NCBI GenBank assembly: GCA_024641005.1
Contig: JAHEDX010000011.1
Coordinates: 1 to 64,000, forward strand
Source: Acidimicrobiaceae bacterium
Lineage (GTDB): Bacteria; Actinomycetota; Acidimicrobiia; Acidimicrobiales; Ilumatobacteraceae
Direction of reading: 5' to 3'
Length of the DNA stretch: 64,000 nucleotides
Below are positions 52,660 to 62,118 of this stretch, piece after piece. Below the pieces are notes generated by a model. The model did not search any database and was not told the DNA's origin. It saw only the letters and a program-made list of their open reading frames with translations. Both the position numbers and the translations under genes were made by a program. Each line of letters starts with the position of its first letter. Position 1 is the first letter of the stretch.

Positions 52660-54278
52660 AGAAGTCGGCCCTCTGGGTAACCCTGATCGGGTTCGTCGGT
52701 CTCATCACCGGACTGGTCGGTCTGAATATCGGGTTGGGCAACACCCCGGTGCTCGGCCTCGACCTCAAGGGTGGTCTATCGGTGATCTACGCGACCACCG
52801 AACCGGCGGACGCAGAGCAGCTGATCATCGTCCGCGACTTGATGCGCGGTCAGCTCGAGAGCTTCGGCATCGCCGAGCCGGATGTGCGCGTCGAGGGTGA
52901 GAACATCATCGTCGACCTTCCCGGTGTCAGCGATCAGGAAGCGGCGTTCGAAGCGTTGCAGGTGTCGGGAATCGTGACTCTGCGCCCCGTCATCCAATGT
53001 CAGGCCGGCGTGGTGACGCCGGTCGATTCCGTTCCGACGGTCAGCGACGGCTCCGATCCGTCGTCGCAGAGCGATCCGACCGCGACGACACCCTCGGTGA
53101 CGACGCCCTCGGCAACGACACCGGGGACCACCGAGGAGGGTGCTCTCGGAGCTCCCGCCAAGTCGGTTCGCCCGCTCGGGTTCGCCAACCCGGCCCGGGT
53201 CACCCCGAGCACGAGTGTCCCATCCGACACATCGCCGGACACCAGTGTTGCCGGGCCCCCGGCCCCCGACACCACGGTCCCGGTCGCGACGCCGGCCGCG
53301 CCGGCGAGTGATCAAACGATCCTTCCGTACCCGGGCGCCGGTCAGTCCTGCCTGGTGGGTGTCTCGGGCGGTACCGGTGAGGTGTTCGTCCAGGGCAGTG
53401 CGTCGGCCGCGATCGATCAACGCACCGGGCAGTGGGTCGTCAACGTCGACCTTCGCTCCGACGGCCAGGCGGTCTGGAACTCGCTCGCTCAGATCTGTTA
53501 CAGCGGTACGCCCGAGTGCCCCTCGCGCCAGCTCGCGATCGTGCTCGACGACGTGATCCAGTCGGCACCGGTCGTGCAGACCCCTGATTTCCCTGGTTCG
53601 GTCCAGATCTCCGGCTCGTTCGACGAGACCGAGGTCCGCAGTCTCGCCCGAGTGCTGAACCGCGGTGCGTTCCCGGTCCCCGTCGAACAACAACGGGTCG
53701 AGACCGTGTCGGCGACGGCAGGCAAGGACTCGCTCAACGCCGCCATCATCTCCGGGTTGATCGGCGTCGCAGTCATGCTGGCCTTCATGATCGCCTATTA
53801 CCGCCGGCTGTCGGTCGTCATCCTGGCCGGTTTGGTCGTGTGGGGCATGACCGTGTTCTCGTTGGCGGTGTTCGTCTCCCGCGCGACCAACTACGCGCTC
53901 ACGCTCGCCGGTGTCACCGGCATCATCGTCGCAGTAGGTGTCACCGTCGATACCTACGTGGTGTTTTTCGAACGACTCAAAGACGAGGTCCGCCACGGGC
54001 GTTCGATGCGAAACGCAGCCCCGCGGAGCTTCAAGGCGACTTGGCGCACGATCCTGTCGGCCGACCTGATCTCGTTGATGGCCTCGATGATCTTGTTCGC
54101 CCTGAGTGTCGGGTCGGTGAAGGGTTTCGCCCTGTACCTGGGCCTCACCACCATCTGCGATCTCCTCGTGTTCTACTTCTTCACGCGTCCGGCCGTGTAC
54201 CTGCTGGCCGACACGAAGTGGTTCGACGACGACAAGCGACCTTCCACCGTCCGCACGCCTGCCGGAGTATCGTCATGA
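52656..54278 (+). CDS. secD: Protein translocase subunit SecD
   Basis: 540 aa, starting GTG. N-terminal LDLKGGLSVIY (D1/D4 region), six-helix C-terminal part with GVTVDTYVVFFERLKDE. The periplasmic part has a long low-complexity insert (about residues 113-225) rich in Thr, Ser, Pro and Asp (TTPSVTTPSATTPGTT), which makes it longer than typical bacterial SecD. Uses the proton gradient to pull secreted proteins out. Coupled to yajC and secF. Confidence 0.96.
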   Translation: MKKSALWVTLIGFVGLITGLVGLNIGLGNTPVLGLDLKGGLSVIYATTEPADAEQLIIVRDLMRGQLESFGIAEPDVRVEGENIIVDLPGVSDQEAAFEALQVSGIVTLRPVIQCQAGVVTPVDSVPTVSDGSDPSSQSDPTATTPSVTTPSATTPGTTEEGALGAPAKSVRPLGFANPARVTPSTSVPSDTSPDTSVAGPPAPDTTVPVATPAAPASDQTILPYPGAGQSCLVGVSGGTGEVFVQGSASAAIDQRTGQWVVNVDLRSDGQAVWNSLAQICYSGTPECPSRQLAIVLDDVIQSAPVVQTPDFPGSVQISGSFDETEVRSLARVLNRGAFPVPVEQQRVETVSATAGKDSLNAAIISGLIGVAVMLAFMIAYYRRLSVVILAGLVVWGMTVFSLAVFVSRATNYALTLAGVTGIIVAVGVTVDTYVVFFERLKDEVRHGRSMRNAAPRSFKATWRTILSADLISLMASMILFALSVGSVKGFALYLGLTTICDLLVFYFFTRPAVYLLADTKWFDDDKRPSTVRTPAGVSS

Positions 54279-55453
54279 GCGACATCGCATCGATCGAACG
54301 CCCCGAGATCGCGAAGTCCGGTATGGGTCGCCTGTTCGAGGGGCAGACTGCTATCGACTTCGTCGGACGCCGCAAGATCGGCGCAGCCATCTCGGCCGTG
54401 CTCATCGTCGCCACGGTGATCTCGTTGTTCGCTCAAGGCTTGAACCTCGGTATCGACTTCGAAGGTGGCGTGTCGTGGGATGTACCGGCCACGAACGGCT
54501 TCACGGTCGACGACGCCAGCGCGATACTCATCGAGAACGGATTGTCGACCGAGGGCGCCCGGTTGCAGAAGCGTTCATCTGACTCGGGCGATTTCATCAA
54601 GGTCCAGGTCGGGAATCAAACGGAACGGGTCGGTGCCGAGCTGCGTCAAGAGTTCGCCGCCGCAGCAGGTGTCCCGGTCGACGAAGTCAATGTCAACCTC
54701 GTGAGTTCGTCGTGGGGGAGCGAGATCACCAGCAAGGCGCTTCGCGCGTTGCTGGTCTTCCTCGCCGTGGTCGCGATCTTCATCTCGCTGCGGTTCGAAT
54801 GGCGTATGGCGCTCGCGGCGATCATCGCCATGGTGCACGACGTGCTGATCAGCGTCGGTATCTACTCGATCTTCCAGTTCATCGTGACGCCCCCGACGGT
54901 GATCGCCTTCCTGACGATCCTGGGATACTCGTTGTACGACACGATCGTCGTGTTCGACCGGGTGAAAGAGAACGAGGCCCGCTTCGCAACTCAGAAGCCG
55001 CCCTACGACGACATCCTCAACGTGTCGATGAACCAGGTGTTGATGCGCTCGATCAACACCAGCTTCTCATCGGTCGTCCCGGTCATCTCGCTGTTGCTCA
55101 TCGGTGCCGGCGTCATGGGACAGTCGACCCTCGCCGAGTTCGCGATGGCGTTGCTGATCGGCATGCTGACCGGTGCGTACTCGTCGATCTTCGTGGCGGC
55201 GCCGTTGCTGGGCATCCTGAAGAAGCGCGACAAGAACTGGTCCAGCCGCAAGATCGATCGTGCCGTCGGCGAAGTGCTACGCGACATGGTGATCGGAGGG
55301 GTGATCGGCAGCCGCCGCACACGGGCAGCGGCCGCCGGATTGGCCGACAGCACGGTTGCGCACGGGGTCGCTCCGTCGCGGCTCGACGAAGTCGGCCAGG
55401 CCAAGGTGGCGCTCTCGCACCCGCCGCGGCCGCGCAAGAAGAAGCGCCGCTGA
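54275..55453 (+). CDS. secF: Protein translocase subunit SecF
   Basis: 392 aa from ATG 54275, ATGA overlap with secD. GIDFEGGVSWDV, LGYSLYDTIVVFDRVKEN and MRSINTSFSSVVPV are conserved SecF motifs. The N-terminal 30 residues and the basic C-terminus (PPRPRKKKRR) extend beyond the E. coli protein. Ends 91 bp before apt. Confidence 0.96.
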   Translation: MSDIASIERPEIAKSGMGRLFEGQTAIDFVGRRKIGAAISAVLIVATVISLFAQGLNLGIDFEGGVSWDVPATNGFTVDDASAILIENGLSTEGARLQKRSSDSGDFIKVQVGNQTERVGAELRQEFAAAAGVPVDEVNVNLVSSSWGSEITSKALRALLVFLAVVAIFISLRFEWRMALAAIIAMVHDVLISVGIYSIFQFIVTPPTVIAFLTILGYSLYDTIVVFDRVKENEARFATQKPPYDDILNVSMNQVLMRSINTSFSSVVPVISLLLIGAGVMGQSTLAEFAMALLIGMLTGAYSSIFVAAPLLGILKKRDKNWSSRKIDRAVGEVLRDMVIGGVIGSRRTRAAAAGLADSTVAHGVAPSRLDEVGQAKVALSHPPRPRKKKRR

Positions 55454-55532
55454 TCACGCCACGCATCGGTCATCCGGTGTCGCGCGACGGTCACGGGTTC
55501 GCCGGACATCGCGGAGTGCTCTTCGACGTCGG

Positions 55533-55538
55533 TAGTCT
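55533..55538 (+). promoter_or_regulatory. -10 hexamer TAGTCT for the apt-rel unit
   Basis: Six-nt gap (CGGCTC) to ATG 55545. Confidence 0.57.
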
Positions 55539-55544
55539 CGGCTC

Positions 55545-56072
55545 ATGACAGGTGACGCGTCCTGGGTCCGGGACCACATCAGGGCGATCGTCGATTATCC
55601 GACACCTGGCGTCACCTTTCGCGACATCACTCCGCTGCTCGGTAACGAGGCGGCGTTCGGACGCGCCGTCGACGATCTGGTGACGCGGTTCCACGATGTT
55701 TCCGTCGACCGGGTCGTGGGTGTCGAATCGCGTGGCTTCATATTGGCGGCACCCGTCGCGTATCGGCTGCGGGCGGGTTTCGTACCTGTCCGCAAGCCCG
55801 GCAAGCTTCCCTGGGCCGTGGCGCGCGAAGAGTACGAACTCGAGTACGGGCGAGACAAGCTCGAGATCCATCGTGATGCCATTCACCCTGGCGAGAAGAT
55901 CCTGATCGTCGACGACGTGCTTGCGACGGGCGGAACAGCGGCTGCGACCGGGCGTCTCGTCGAGACCCTGGGTGGCGTGATCGTCGGATTCGGATTCTTG
56001 CTCGAGCTCGGCAGCCTGCGAGGTCGCAGGGCGCTCGGTGAACACCGCGTCGAGAGTCTCACGACCTACTGA
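55545..56072 (+). CDS. apt: Adenine phosphoribosyltransferase
   Basis: 175 aa. DYPTPGVTFRDITPLL, VGVESRGFI, RKPGKLPW and the PRPP-binding ILIVDDVLATGGTAAAT. Salvages adenine to AMP. Followed 9 bp later by the (p)ppGpp gene, a pairing common in Gram-positive bacteria. Confidence 0.96.
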   Translation: MTGDASWVRDHIRAIVDYPTPGVTFRDITPLLGNEAAFGRAVDDLVTRFHDVSVDRVVGVESRGFILAAPVAYRLRAGFVPVRKPGKLPWAVAREEYELEYGRDKLEIHRDAIHPGEKILIVDDVLATGGTAAATGRLVETLGGVIVGFGFLLELGSLRGRRALGEHRVESLTTY

Positions 56073-56081
56073 GGTCGCGCC

Positions 56082-58310
56082 ATGGCCACCGTCGATCGAG
56101 TCCTGCCGTGGCGCCGCAACCACGAAACGCCTGCCGCTGACGAGCTCGCGCCGCTGCTTGCCAGCTATCGATCGCATCATCCGAAGTCGCGTGTCGACAC
56201 CATCAACCGGGCCTACCACACGGCTGCAGAGGCGCACCGCTCGCAAACCCGCTCGAGCGGCGAGAGCTACATCAATCACCCGCTGGCGGTCGCCAAGATC
56301 GTCGCCGACATCGGGCTCGACGAGATCTCGGTGGCAGCCGCGCTGTTGCACGACGCGGTCGAGGACACCGAGATCAAGCTCGCCGATGTCGAGGAGCACT
56401 TCGGCAAAGAGGTCGCGTGGATCGTCGACGGTGTCACCAAGCTCGAACGGATCCGATTCGACTCGCGTGAGGCGCAGCAGGCGGCGACGATGCGCAAGAT
56501 GCTCGTCGCGATGGCGAAAGACCTGCGCGTACTGCTGATCAAGCTCGCGGATCGTCTGCACAACATGCGCACCCTCGGGGGCATGGCGCCCGAAAAGCAG
56601 CGCCGTATCGCTCAGGAGACGCTCGACATCTACGCCCCGCTGGCGCACCGCCTCGGGATCCAGGAGATCAAGCAGCAGCTCGAGGATCTCTCGTTCGCAG
56701 CCCTGCACCCGAAGCGCTACGCCGAGCTCGACCATCTGGTGGCGACTCGCTCACCCGAACGGGAGATCTTCCTCGCGCAAGCCGTCAGCGACATCCGTGC
56801 CCGGCTGAAGGAACTCGGCGTCGAGGCCGAGGTGACAGGACGCGGGAAACACCTGTGGAGCATCTACGAGAAGATGGTCGTCAAGGACCGCGAGTTCGAC
56901 GAGATCTTCGACATCGTCGCCGTACGGGTCATCGTCGACTCCATCAAGGACTGCTACGCCGCACTGGGCAGCATCCACGGGCGCTGGCGGCCCGTTGTGG
57001 GCAGGTTCAAGGACTACATCGCCGTCCCCAAATTCAACCTCTACCAGAGCTTGCACACCACCGTGATCGGCCCGTCCGGGCGCGCGATCGAGGTGCAGAT
57101 CAGAACCCGCGAGATGCACCAGCGGGCCGAATGGGGTGTCGCGGCGCACTGGGCGTACAAGGGCGATGGCAACGCCACCGACATCGACTGGCTCAATCGC
57201 ATCATCGACTGGCAAGAGGAAGTCAATGATCCCGCCCAGTTCATGCAGAACCTCAAGACCGACCTCGAACAGGACGAGGTCTTCGTCTTCACCCCGAAGG
57301 GCAAGATCGTGACCCTGCCGGTCGGCTCGACGCCGGTCGATTTCGCCTACAGCGTGCACACCGAGGTCGGTCACGCCTGTATCGGCAGCAAGGTCAACGG
57401 TCGACTCGTATCGCTCGATCATCGCCTGGCGAGCGGCGACACGTGCGAGATCTTCACGTCCAAGGTCGAAACCGCCGGGCCGTCACAGGACTGGCTCGGC
57501 TTCGTGGCGTCGCACCGGGCTCAGAACAAGATCCGACAGTGGTTCAGCCGCGAGCGGCGGGTCGACATGATCGAGTCCGGCCGCGACGACCTCGCGAACG
57601 AGTTCCGTCGCGAGGGTCTGCCGATGCAGAAGATCTGGCACTCCGAGCAGTTGTCGGAGGTGATCGCCGAACTCAGCTACTCCGACGTCGACACATTCCT
57701 CGCCGCGGTCGGCGAGCACCATGTGTCCGCTCGCAGCGTCGCCCAGAGGATCGCCCGGGCGTTTCGGGACGGCGGTGATCGCGATCAGTTGCCATCGACC
57801 ATGTTCTCGCCGCGTGGACGCCAGAAGTCTGGTGACGACACGATCGGGGTGCACGTCGAAGGCCTCGATGATCTCATGGTGCGGCTGGCCAACTGCTGCA
57901 CACCTCTGCCCGGCGACGAGATCATCGGATTCGTCACGCGAGGACGCGGCGTCAGCGTTCATCGAAACGACTGTGCAAACGCCGCTTCCCTCGCCCACGA
58001 GCAGGCCATGCGCCTGATCGAGGTCGAATGGGACGGCGGCCGGCGCGATGCCCTGTTCAAGGCCGGTATCGAGGTCGTCGCACTGGATCGCTCGCGATTG
58101 CTGCTCGACATCGCGAACGCCCTCGGCGACCAGGGGGTCAACATCATGTCGTGCGACACGGTCACCGGCGATGACCGCGTCGCGAAGTTGCGATTCCAGA
58201 TCGAGATGTCGAACCCGGCCCAACTCGTGTCGGTACTCAACAATGTCAAGCGAGTCGAATCGGTGTTCGACGTGCACCGCATCGTTCCTGGCGGCCACGC
58301 CGACGACTGA
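56082..58310 (+). CDS. rel: Bifunctional (p)ppGpp synthetase/hydrolase (Rel)
   Basis: 742 aa. Hydrolase HD domain (INHPLAVAKI and ALLHDAVEDTE), synthetase domain with EFDEIFDIVAVRVI and YQSLHTTVIGPSGRAIEVQIRT, TGS domain (VFVFTPKGKIVTLPVGSTPVDFAY), and C-terminal zinc-finger/ACT parts (NCCTPLPGDEIIGF, VNIMSCDT). Sets the stringent response on the ribosome. The intact HD motif suggests both activities. Probably co-transcribed with apt. Confidence 0.97.
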   Translation: MATVDRVLPWRRNHETPAADELAPLLASYRSHHPKSRVDTINRAYHTAAEAHRSQTRSSGESYINHPLAVAKIVADIGLDEISVAAALLHDAVEDTEIKLADVEEHFGKEVAWIVDGVTKLERIRFDSREAQQAATMRKMLVAMAKDLRVLLIKLADRLHNMRTLGGMAPEKQRRIAQETLDIYAPLAHRLGIQEIKQQLEDLSFAALHPKRYAELDHLVATRSPEREIFLAQAVSDIRARLKELGVEAEVTGRGKHLWSIYEKMVVKDREFDEIFDIVAVRVIVDSIKDCYAALGSIHGRWRPVVGRFKDYIAVPKFNLYQSLHTTVIGPSGRAIEVQIRTREMHQRAEWGVAAHWAYKGDGNATDIDWLNRIIDWQEEVNDPAQFMQNLKTDLEQDEVFVFTPKGKIVTLPVGSTPVDFAYSVHTEVGHACIGSKVNGRLVSLDHRLASGDTCEIFTSKVETAGPSQDWLGFVASHRAQNKIRQWFSRERRVDMIESGRDDLANEFRREGLPMQKIWHSEQLSEVIAELSYSDVDTFLAAVGEHHVSARSVAQRIARAFRDGGDRDQLPSTMFSPRGRQKSGDDTIGVHVEGLDDLMVRLANCCTPLPGDEIIGFVTRGRGVSVHRNDCANAASLAHEQAMRLIEVEWDGGRRDALFKAGIEVVALDRSRLLLDIANALGDQGVNIMSCDTVTGDDRVAKLRFQIEMSNPAQLVSVLNNVKRVESVFDVHRIVPGGHADD

Positions 58311-58359
58311 ACCGGTCAGGTTGATGCGGATCCACCGCTGTGACCCGAGCGCCCGCCGC

Positions 58360-58365
58360 TAGCCT
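58360..58365 (+). promoter_or_regulatory. -10 hexamer TAGCCT for hisS-aspS
   Basis: Eight-nt gap (GGCTGGCC) to GTG 58374. Confidence 0.57.
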
Positions 58366-58373
58366 GGCTGGCC

Positions 58374-59639
58374 GTGCCAGCGTTCCAGACCAGCCCAGGG
58401 ATGCGTGACATCCTCGCGCCCGAGTCGTCTCGCTGGCGGGCGTTCACCTCGGTGTTCGCAGACGTCGTCGAATCCGCCGGGTACGAGTTGATCGTTCCGC
58501 CCCTGATGGAGGACCTCGGCGTCTTCAGCCGCATCGGCGAGGCCACCGATGTGGTCACCAAGGAGATGTACGACTTCATCGACAAGGGTGATCGGCACGT
58601 GGCACTGCGGCCCGAGCAGACGGCCAGTGTCTGCCGCGCGTTCGTGCAACACCGGCCGGTGACTCCTTGGAAGGCCTGGTATTCCGGGCCCAACTTCCGC
58701 TACGAGAAGCCTCAACGTGGGCGCTACCGACAGTTCGACCAGGTCGGTATCGAGGTGCTCGGCGTCGACGATCCCTATCTCGATGTCGAGGTCATCGCGC
58801 TGGGCTGGGAGTTCTATCGTCGGCTCGGGCTGCGCCAGGTCGAACTACGGCTCAACTCCTTGGGCGAGCCTGCTGACCGCGCTCGGTACGTGGACGCGCT
58901 GCGTGCCCACTTCGAGGCGGCCGGCGACGACCTGACACCGCAGAGTCGCGACACACTCGCGAAGAACCCGTTGAGAGTGCTCGACTCGAAACGTGAGTCG
59001 GATGCCCGTTTCATCGAGTCGGCCCCCACGATCGACCAGTTCTGGAGCCCCGAGGCAGCGGCCCACTTCGCCACCGTGCGTGCCGGCCTCACCGAGCTCG
59101 GGGTCCCCTTCACGATCGACATGAAGCTGGTGCGCGGGCTCGACTACTACCGCCACACGACGTTCGAGTTCGCGGGCGGCACCCTCGACTCGGCCCAGAA
59201 CGCTCTCGGCGGAGGTGGTCGCTACGACGGCCTCGTCGAGGACCTGGGAGGCCCGGCGACGCCGGGCATCGGCTTTGCTCTCGGCGTCGACCGTACCCTG
59301 CTGGCCTGTGACGACGAGGGCGTCTTCGGCGCACCCGACAGTGCTGTCGCTGTATTCGTCGTCGACACGGCCGGGGGTGCTGCGGCGATGTCGATCACCG
59401 CCGAGTTGCGCTCTCAAGGGGTCAGCGCCGACCGCTCGTACGAGAACAGAAGCATGAAGGCCCAGATGAAGGCCGCCAATCGCAGCGGCGCCGAGTTCGC
59501 CGTGATCATCGGCACCGACGAACTCGACGCCGGCACCGCGATCGTCAAGCCGCTGCGTACGACGGGCGACCAGTCGACGGTCAATCGCTCCGACCTCCTC
59601 ACCGATCTCCGATCCCGACTCCAGGAAGCAACCTCATGA
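58374..59639 (+). CDS. hisS: Histidyl-tRNA synthetase
   Basis: 421 aa from GTG 58374. Class II motif 1 in the N-terminal region (SPGMRDILAPES), motif 2 FRYEKPQRGRYRQFDQVG, HisA signatures LVRGLDYY and GGGGRYDGL, motif 3 GIGFALGVDR, and an anticodon-binding C-terminal domain. Charges tRNA-His. ATGA overlap with aspS. Confidence 0.97.
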   Translation: MPAFQTSPGMRDILAPESSRWRAFTSVFADVVESAGYELIVPPLMEDLGVFSRIGEATDVVTKEMYDFIDKGDRHVALRPEQTASVCRAFVQHRPVTPWKAWYSGPNFRYEKPQRGRYRQFDQVGIEVLGVDDPYLDVEVIALGWEFYRRLGLRQVELRLNSLGEPADRARYVDALRAHFEAAGDDLTPQSRDTLAKNPLRVLDSKRESDARFIESAPTIDQFWSPEAAAHFATVRAGLTELGVPFTIDMKLVRGLDYYRHTTFEFAGGTLDSAQNALGGGGRYDGLVEDLGGPATPGIGFALGVDRTLLACDDEGVFGAPDSAVAVFVVDTAGGAAAMSITAELRSQGVSADRSYENRSMKAQMKAANRSGAEFAVIIGTDELDAGTAIVKPLRTTGDQSTVNRSDLLTDLRSRLQEATS

Positions 59640-61378
59640 GCAGTACCTCAATGCGCACCCATCAGTGCGGCGAACTCCGTGCCGAGCACATCGGCCAGAC
59701 GGTCGCACTCACCGGTTGGGTAGGTCGGCGGCGGGAACACGGCGAGAAGCTCGCCTTCGTCGACGTTCGTGACCACACCGGAATCACTCAGTGCGTGGTG
59801 GACAACGACGTCGACGTGCGCTCCGAATACGTCGTACGGATCACCGGCGTCGTTCGCGCTCGCCCCGAGGGAACGGTCAACTCGACGCTGCCCACCGGTG
59901 AGGTCGAGGTCGGCGAGTGCCACGTCGAGGTGCTGCGAAGTGCGGTGGCGCCGCCGTTCCCGATCGATGCCCGCACCGATGACGTCGACGAGAACCTTCG
60001 TCTCAAGCATCGCTATCTCGATTTGCGTCGGGAGCGGATGCAGAAGAATCTCCGTGTGCGCGCGGCTGTCAACGGTGCGATCCGCGCCGCCATGGAACGC
60101 CAGGACTTCGTCGAGGTCGAGACGCCGATGTTGGTGCCGTCGACGCCCGAAGGCGCCCGCGAGTTCCTGGTCCCGTCGCGCAAGGAACCAGGATCGTTCT
60201 ATGCCCTGCCGCAGTCTCCACAGTTGTTCAAGCAGCTGTTGATGGTGGGTGGTGTCGATCGCTACTACCAGATCGCTCGCTGCTTGCGCGACGAAGATCT
60301 GCGTGCCGACCGCCAGTACGAGTTCATGCAGCTCGACATGGAGATGAGCTTCGTCACTCAAGACGATGTGCTCGACGCAGTCAGCGAAGCCGTGCTCGAC
60401 GCCGCCGAGGCGATCGCCGGCGACCGGCCGCCGGCGATCGAACACATCACCTGGCACGATGCCATGAACCGCTTCGGTATCGACAAGCCCGACCTCCGGT
60501 TCGGGATGGAACTGGTCGAGTTGACCGACGCCTTCGTTGCGACCGAGTTCAAGGCGTTCGCCGGTGCCGAGTCGATCAAGGGCATCCGAGTCCCGGCACG
60601 GGCGGACGAATTCGGTCGTAACCAACTCGACAAGCTGACCGACAAGGCGAAGTCGATCGGAGCGAAGGGTCTCGTCTGGATGAAGGTCAGCGCCGACGGC
60701 ATCGACAGCCCCGTCGCCAAATTCCTGTCCGAGGACGAGCTGGCGGAGGTCGGCTCGCGTCTCGAGGCCGAGCCGGGCGACCTGCTGTTGATCGTCGCCG
60801 ACGAATGGATGACCACGTGCGAGGTGCTCGGCACCCTGCGCAACGACCTCGGTCGACCGCCGGTGCACGAAGGCCCGCTCAAGTTCGTCTGGGTCGTCGA
60901 GTTCCCGCTGTTCGTCGGTGTCGACAAGGAGACGGGTCACCCCAAGCCAGGTCACCACCCGTTCACCACACCGCATCCCGACGACGTCGACAAGATGATC
61001 AGCGATCCGATGTCGGTCCGTTCGATTGCCTACGACCTCGTGCTCAACGGATGGGAGCTGGGGTCGGGCTCGATCCGTATCCACGAGCCCGAACTGCAAC
61101 GGCGTGTGTTCAAGGTTCTCGGCATCAGCGATGAGGAGGCCGCCCGCAAGTTCGGCTTCTTCCTCAATCCGTTCGACTACGGGGCACCGCCGCACGGCGG
61201 TTTCGGACTGGGCCTCGACCGGCTGGTCGCGATTCTGGCCGGCGAAGAGAACATCCGCGAGGTGATCGCTTTCCCGAAGACCCAGTCGGGCGCCGATCCG
61301 ATGACCAACTCGCCGATCGAAGGCGACCCCAAGCAGCTCCTCGAGCTCGGCCTGCGTGTGCTGCCGCGCGTCGACTGA
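59636..61378 (+). CDS. aspS: Aspartyl-tRNA synthetase
   Basis: 580 aa. OB anticodon domain (WVGRRREHGEKLAFVDVRD), class II motif 2 (FRDED-like LRDEDLRADRQYEF), a bacterial GAD insertion domain and motif 3 GLGLDRLV. In the anticodon domain a His follows WVGRRRE, the position that in non-discriminating AspRS is His rather than Leu; charging of tRNA-Asn with Asp, followed by GatCAB, is therefore plausible. Last gene before a 228-bp repeat-bearing gap. Confidence 0.96.
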   Translation: MSSTSMRTHQCGELRAEHIGQTVALTGWVGRRREHGEKLAFVDVRDHTGITQCVVDNDVDVRSEYVVRITGVVRARPEGTVNSTLPTGEVEVGECHVEVLRSAVAPPFPIDARTDDVDENLRLKHRYLDLRRERMQKNLRVRAAVNGAIRAAMERQDFVEVETPMLVPSTPEGAREFLVPSRKEPGSFYALPQSPQLFKQLLMVGGVDRYYQIARCLRDEDLRADRQYEFMQLDMEMSFVTQDDVLDAVSEAVLDAAEAIAGDRPPAIEHITWHDAMNRFGIDKPDLRFGMELVELTDAFVATEFKAFAGAESIKGIRVPARADEFGRNQLDKLTDKAKSIGAKGLVWMKVSADGIDSPVAKFLSEDELAEVGSRLEAEPGDLLLIVADEWMTTCEVLGTLRNDLGRPPVHEGPLKFVWVVEFPLFVGVDKETGHPKPGHHPFTTPHPDDVDKMISDPMSVRSIAYDLVLNGWELGSGSIRIHEPELQRRVFKVLGISDEEAARKFGFFLNPFDYGAPPHGGFGLGLDRLVAILAGEENIREVIAFPKTQSGADPMTNSPIEGDPKQLLELGLRVLPRVD

Positions 61379-61385
61379 TCCCGCC

Positions 61386-61523
61386 GAGTAGCCAGGTCGG
61401 CGCTGCCGTGCGCGGCGTTGGCGGAGTCGTCGAGTAGCCAGGTCGGCGCTGCCGTGCGCGGCGTTGGCGGAGTCGTCGAGTAGCCAGGTCGGCGCTGCCG
61501 TGCGCGGCGTTGGCGGAGTCGTC
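61386..61523. repeat. Three perfect tandem copies of a 46-bp unit
   Basis: GAGTAGCCAGGTCGGCGCTG... repeats at 61386, 61432 and 61478 without a mismatch; a fourth copy begins at 61524 but diverges after GAG. Each unit contains GCCG-TGCG-CGGC, able to form a small hairpin. 46 is not a multiple of 3 and no ORF covers it, so it is an intergenic minisatellite. It lies just after the aspS stop and may act as a transcript end or simply vary in copy number. Confidence 0.9.
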
Positions 61524-61594
61524 GAGGGCTACCGGCGCGATCGCATGCGTTGGTGCGCGGCGGCCGATGTCACTGGTTCGTCACAGACTGGCCG

Positions 61595-61600
61595 TAAGGT
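61595..61600 (+). promoter_or_regulatory. -10 hexamer TAAGGT for the nfeD-SPFH unit
   Basis: Six-nt gap (GACGTC) to ATG 61607, about 70 bp downstream of the tandem repeat. Confidence 0.55.
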
Positions 61601-61606
61601 GACGTC

Positions 61607-62116
61607 ATGTTGGCTGCGCCGCTCGATCTCGGGATCGACCTCAATATGTGGCCGTGGATCTGGCTGGGCACGGCGGTGGTGTTCGCCCTCGTCGAGCTGA
61701 TCCTGGTCGGGGGGTCGTTCATCATCCTCCCCTTCGCCGTCTCCGCGTTCATCGCCGCGATCCTGGCGTTCTACGACGTCGCGATCGAGGTCCAGTGGGC
61801 GGTGTTCGTGTTCGGCGGCGCGCTCCTGTTCGTGGTGATGTATCGGTGGGCGCAGCGGTTCATGAAGCAGAACACGATGGCGCCGGGAGTCGGTGCCGAC
61901 CGCTTGGTCGGCCTCATCGCGATCGTCACCCGCGAGATCGTTCCCCACGACACCGAGCGAGCTGGCCGAGTCAACATCGATGGTGAGGTCTGGGGGGTGA
62001 CCGACAGCGATCTGCGCCTGGCGGTCGGCAGCAAGGTTCGCGTGATCGCGATGAAGGGCACTCGTGTCGTGGTCGTCCCGCTCGATGAAGATTCCGCCGT
62101 GGGCGGAGAGGAGTAG
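61607..62116 (+). CDS. NfeD-family membrane protein
   Basis: 169 aa. Three hydrophobic segments, then a C-terminal OB-fold domain (GLIAIVTREIVPHDTERAGRVNIDGEVWGV). NfeD proteins act with SPFH proteins in membrane microdomains, and the next gene encodes one, 2 bp away. The short form without a protease domain is present here. Confidence 0.9.
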   Translation: MLAAPLDLGIDLNMWPWIWLGTAVVFALVELILVGGSFIILPFAVSAFIAAILAFYDVAIEVQWAVFVFGGALLFVVMYRWAQRFMKQNTMAPGVGADRLVGLIAIVTREIVPHDTERAGRVNIDGEVWGVTDSDLRLAVGSKVRVIAMKGTRVVVVPLDEDSAVGGEE

Positions 62117-62118
62117 TC

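Noticed and set aside
59648-61195. 515-aa minus-strand ORF
   Set aside because: Lies wholly opposite aspS, whose motifs are intact.
61386-61523. CRISPR array
   Set aside because: Repeats are head-to-tail without spacers, and no cas gene is nearby; it is a minisatellite.
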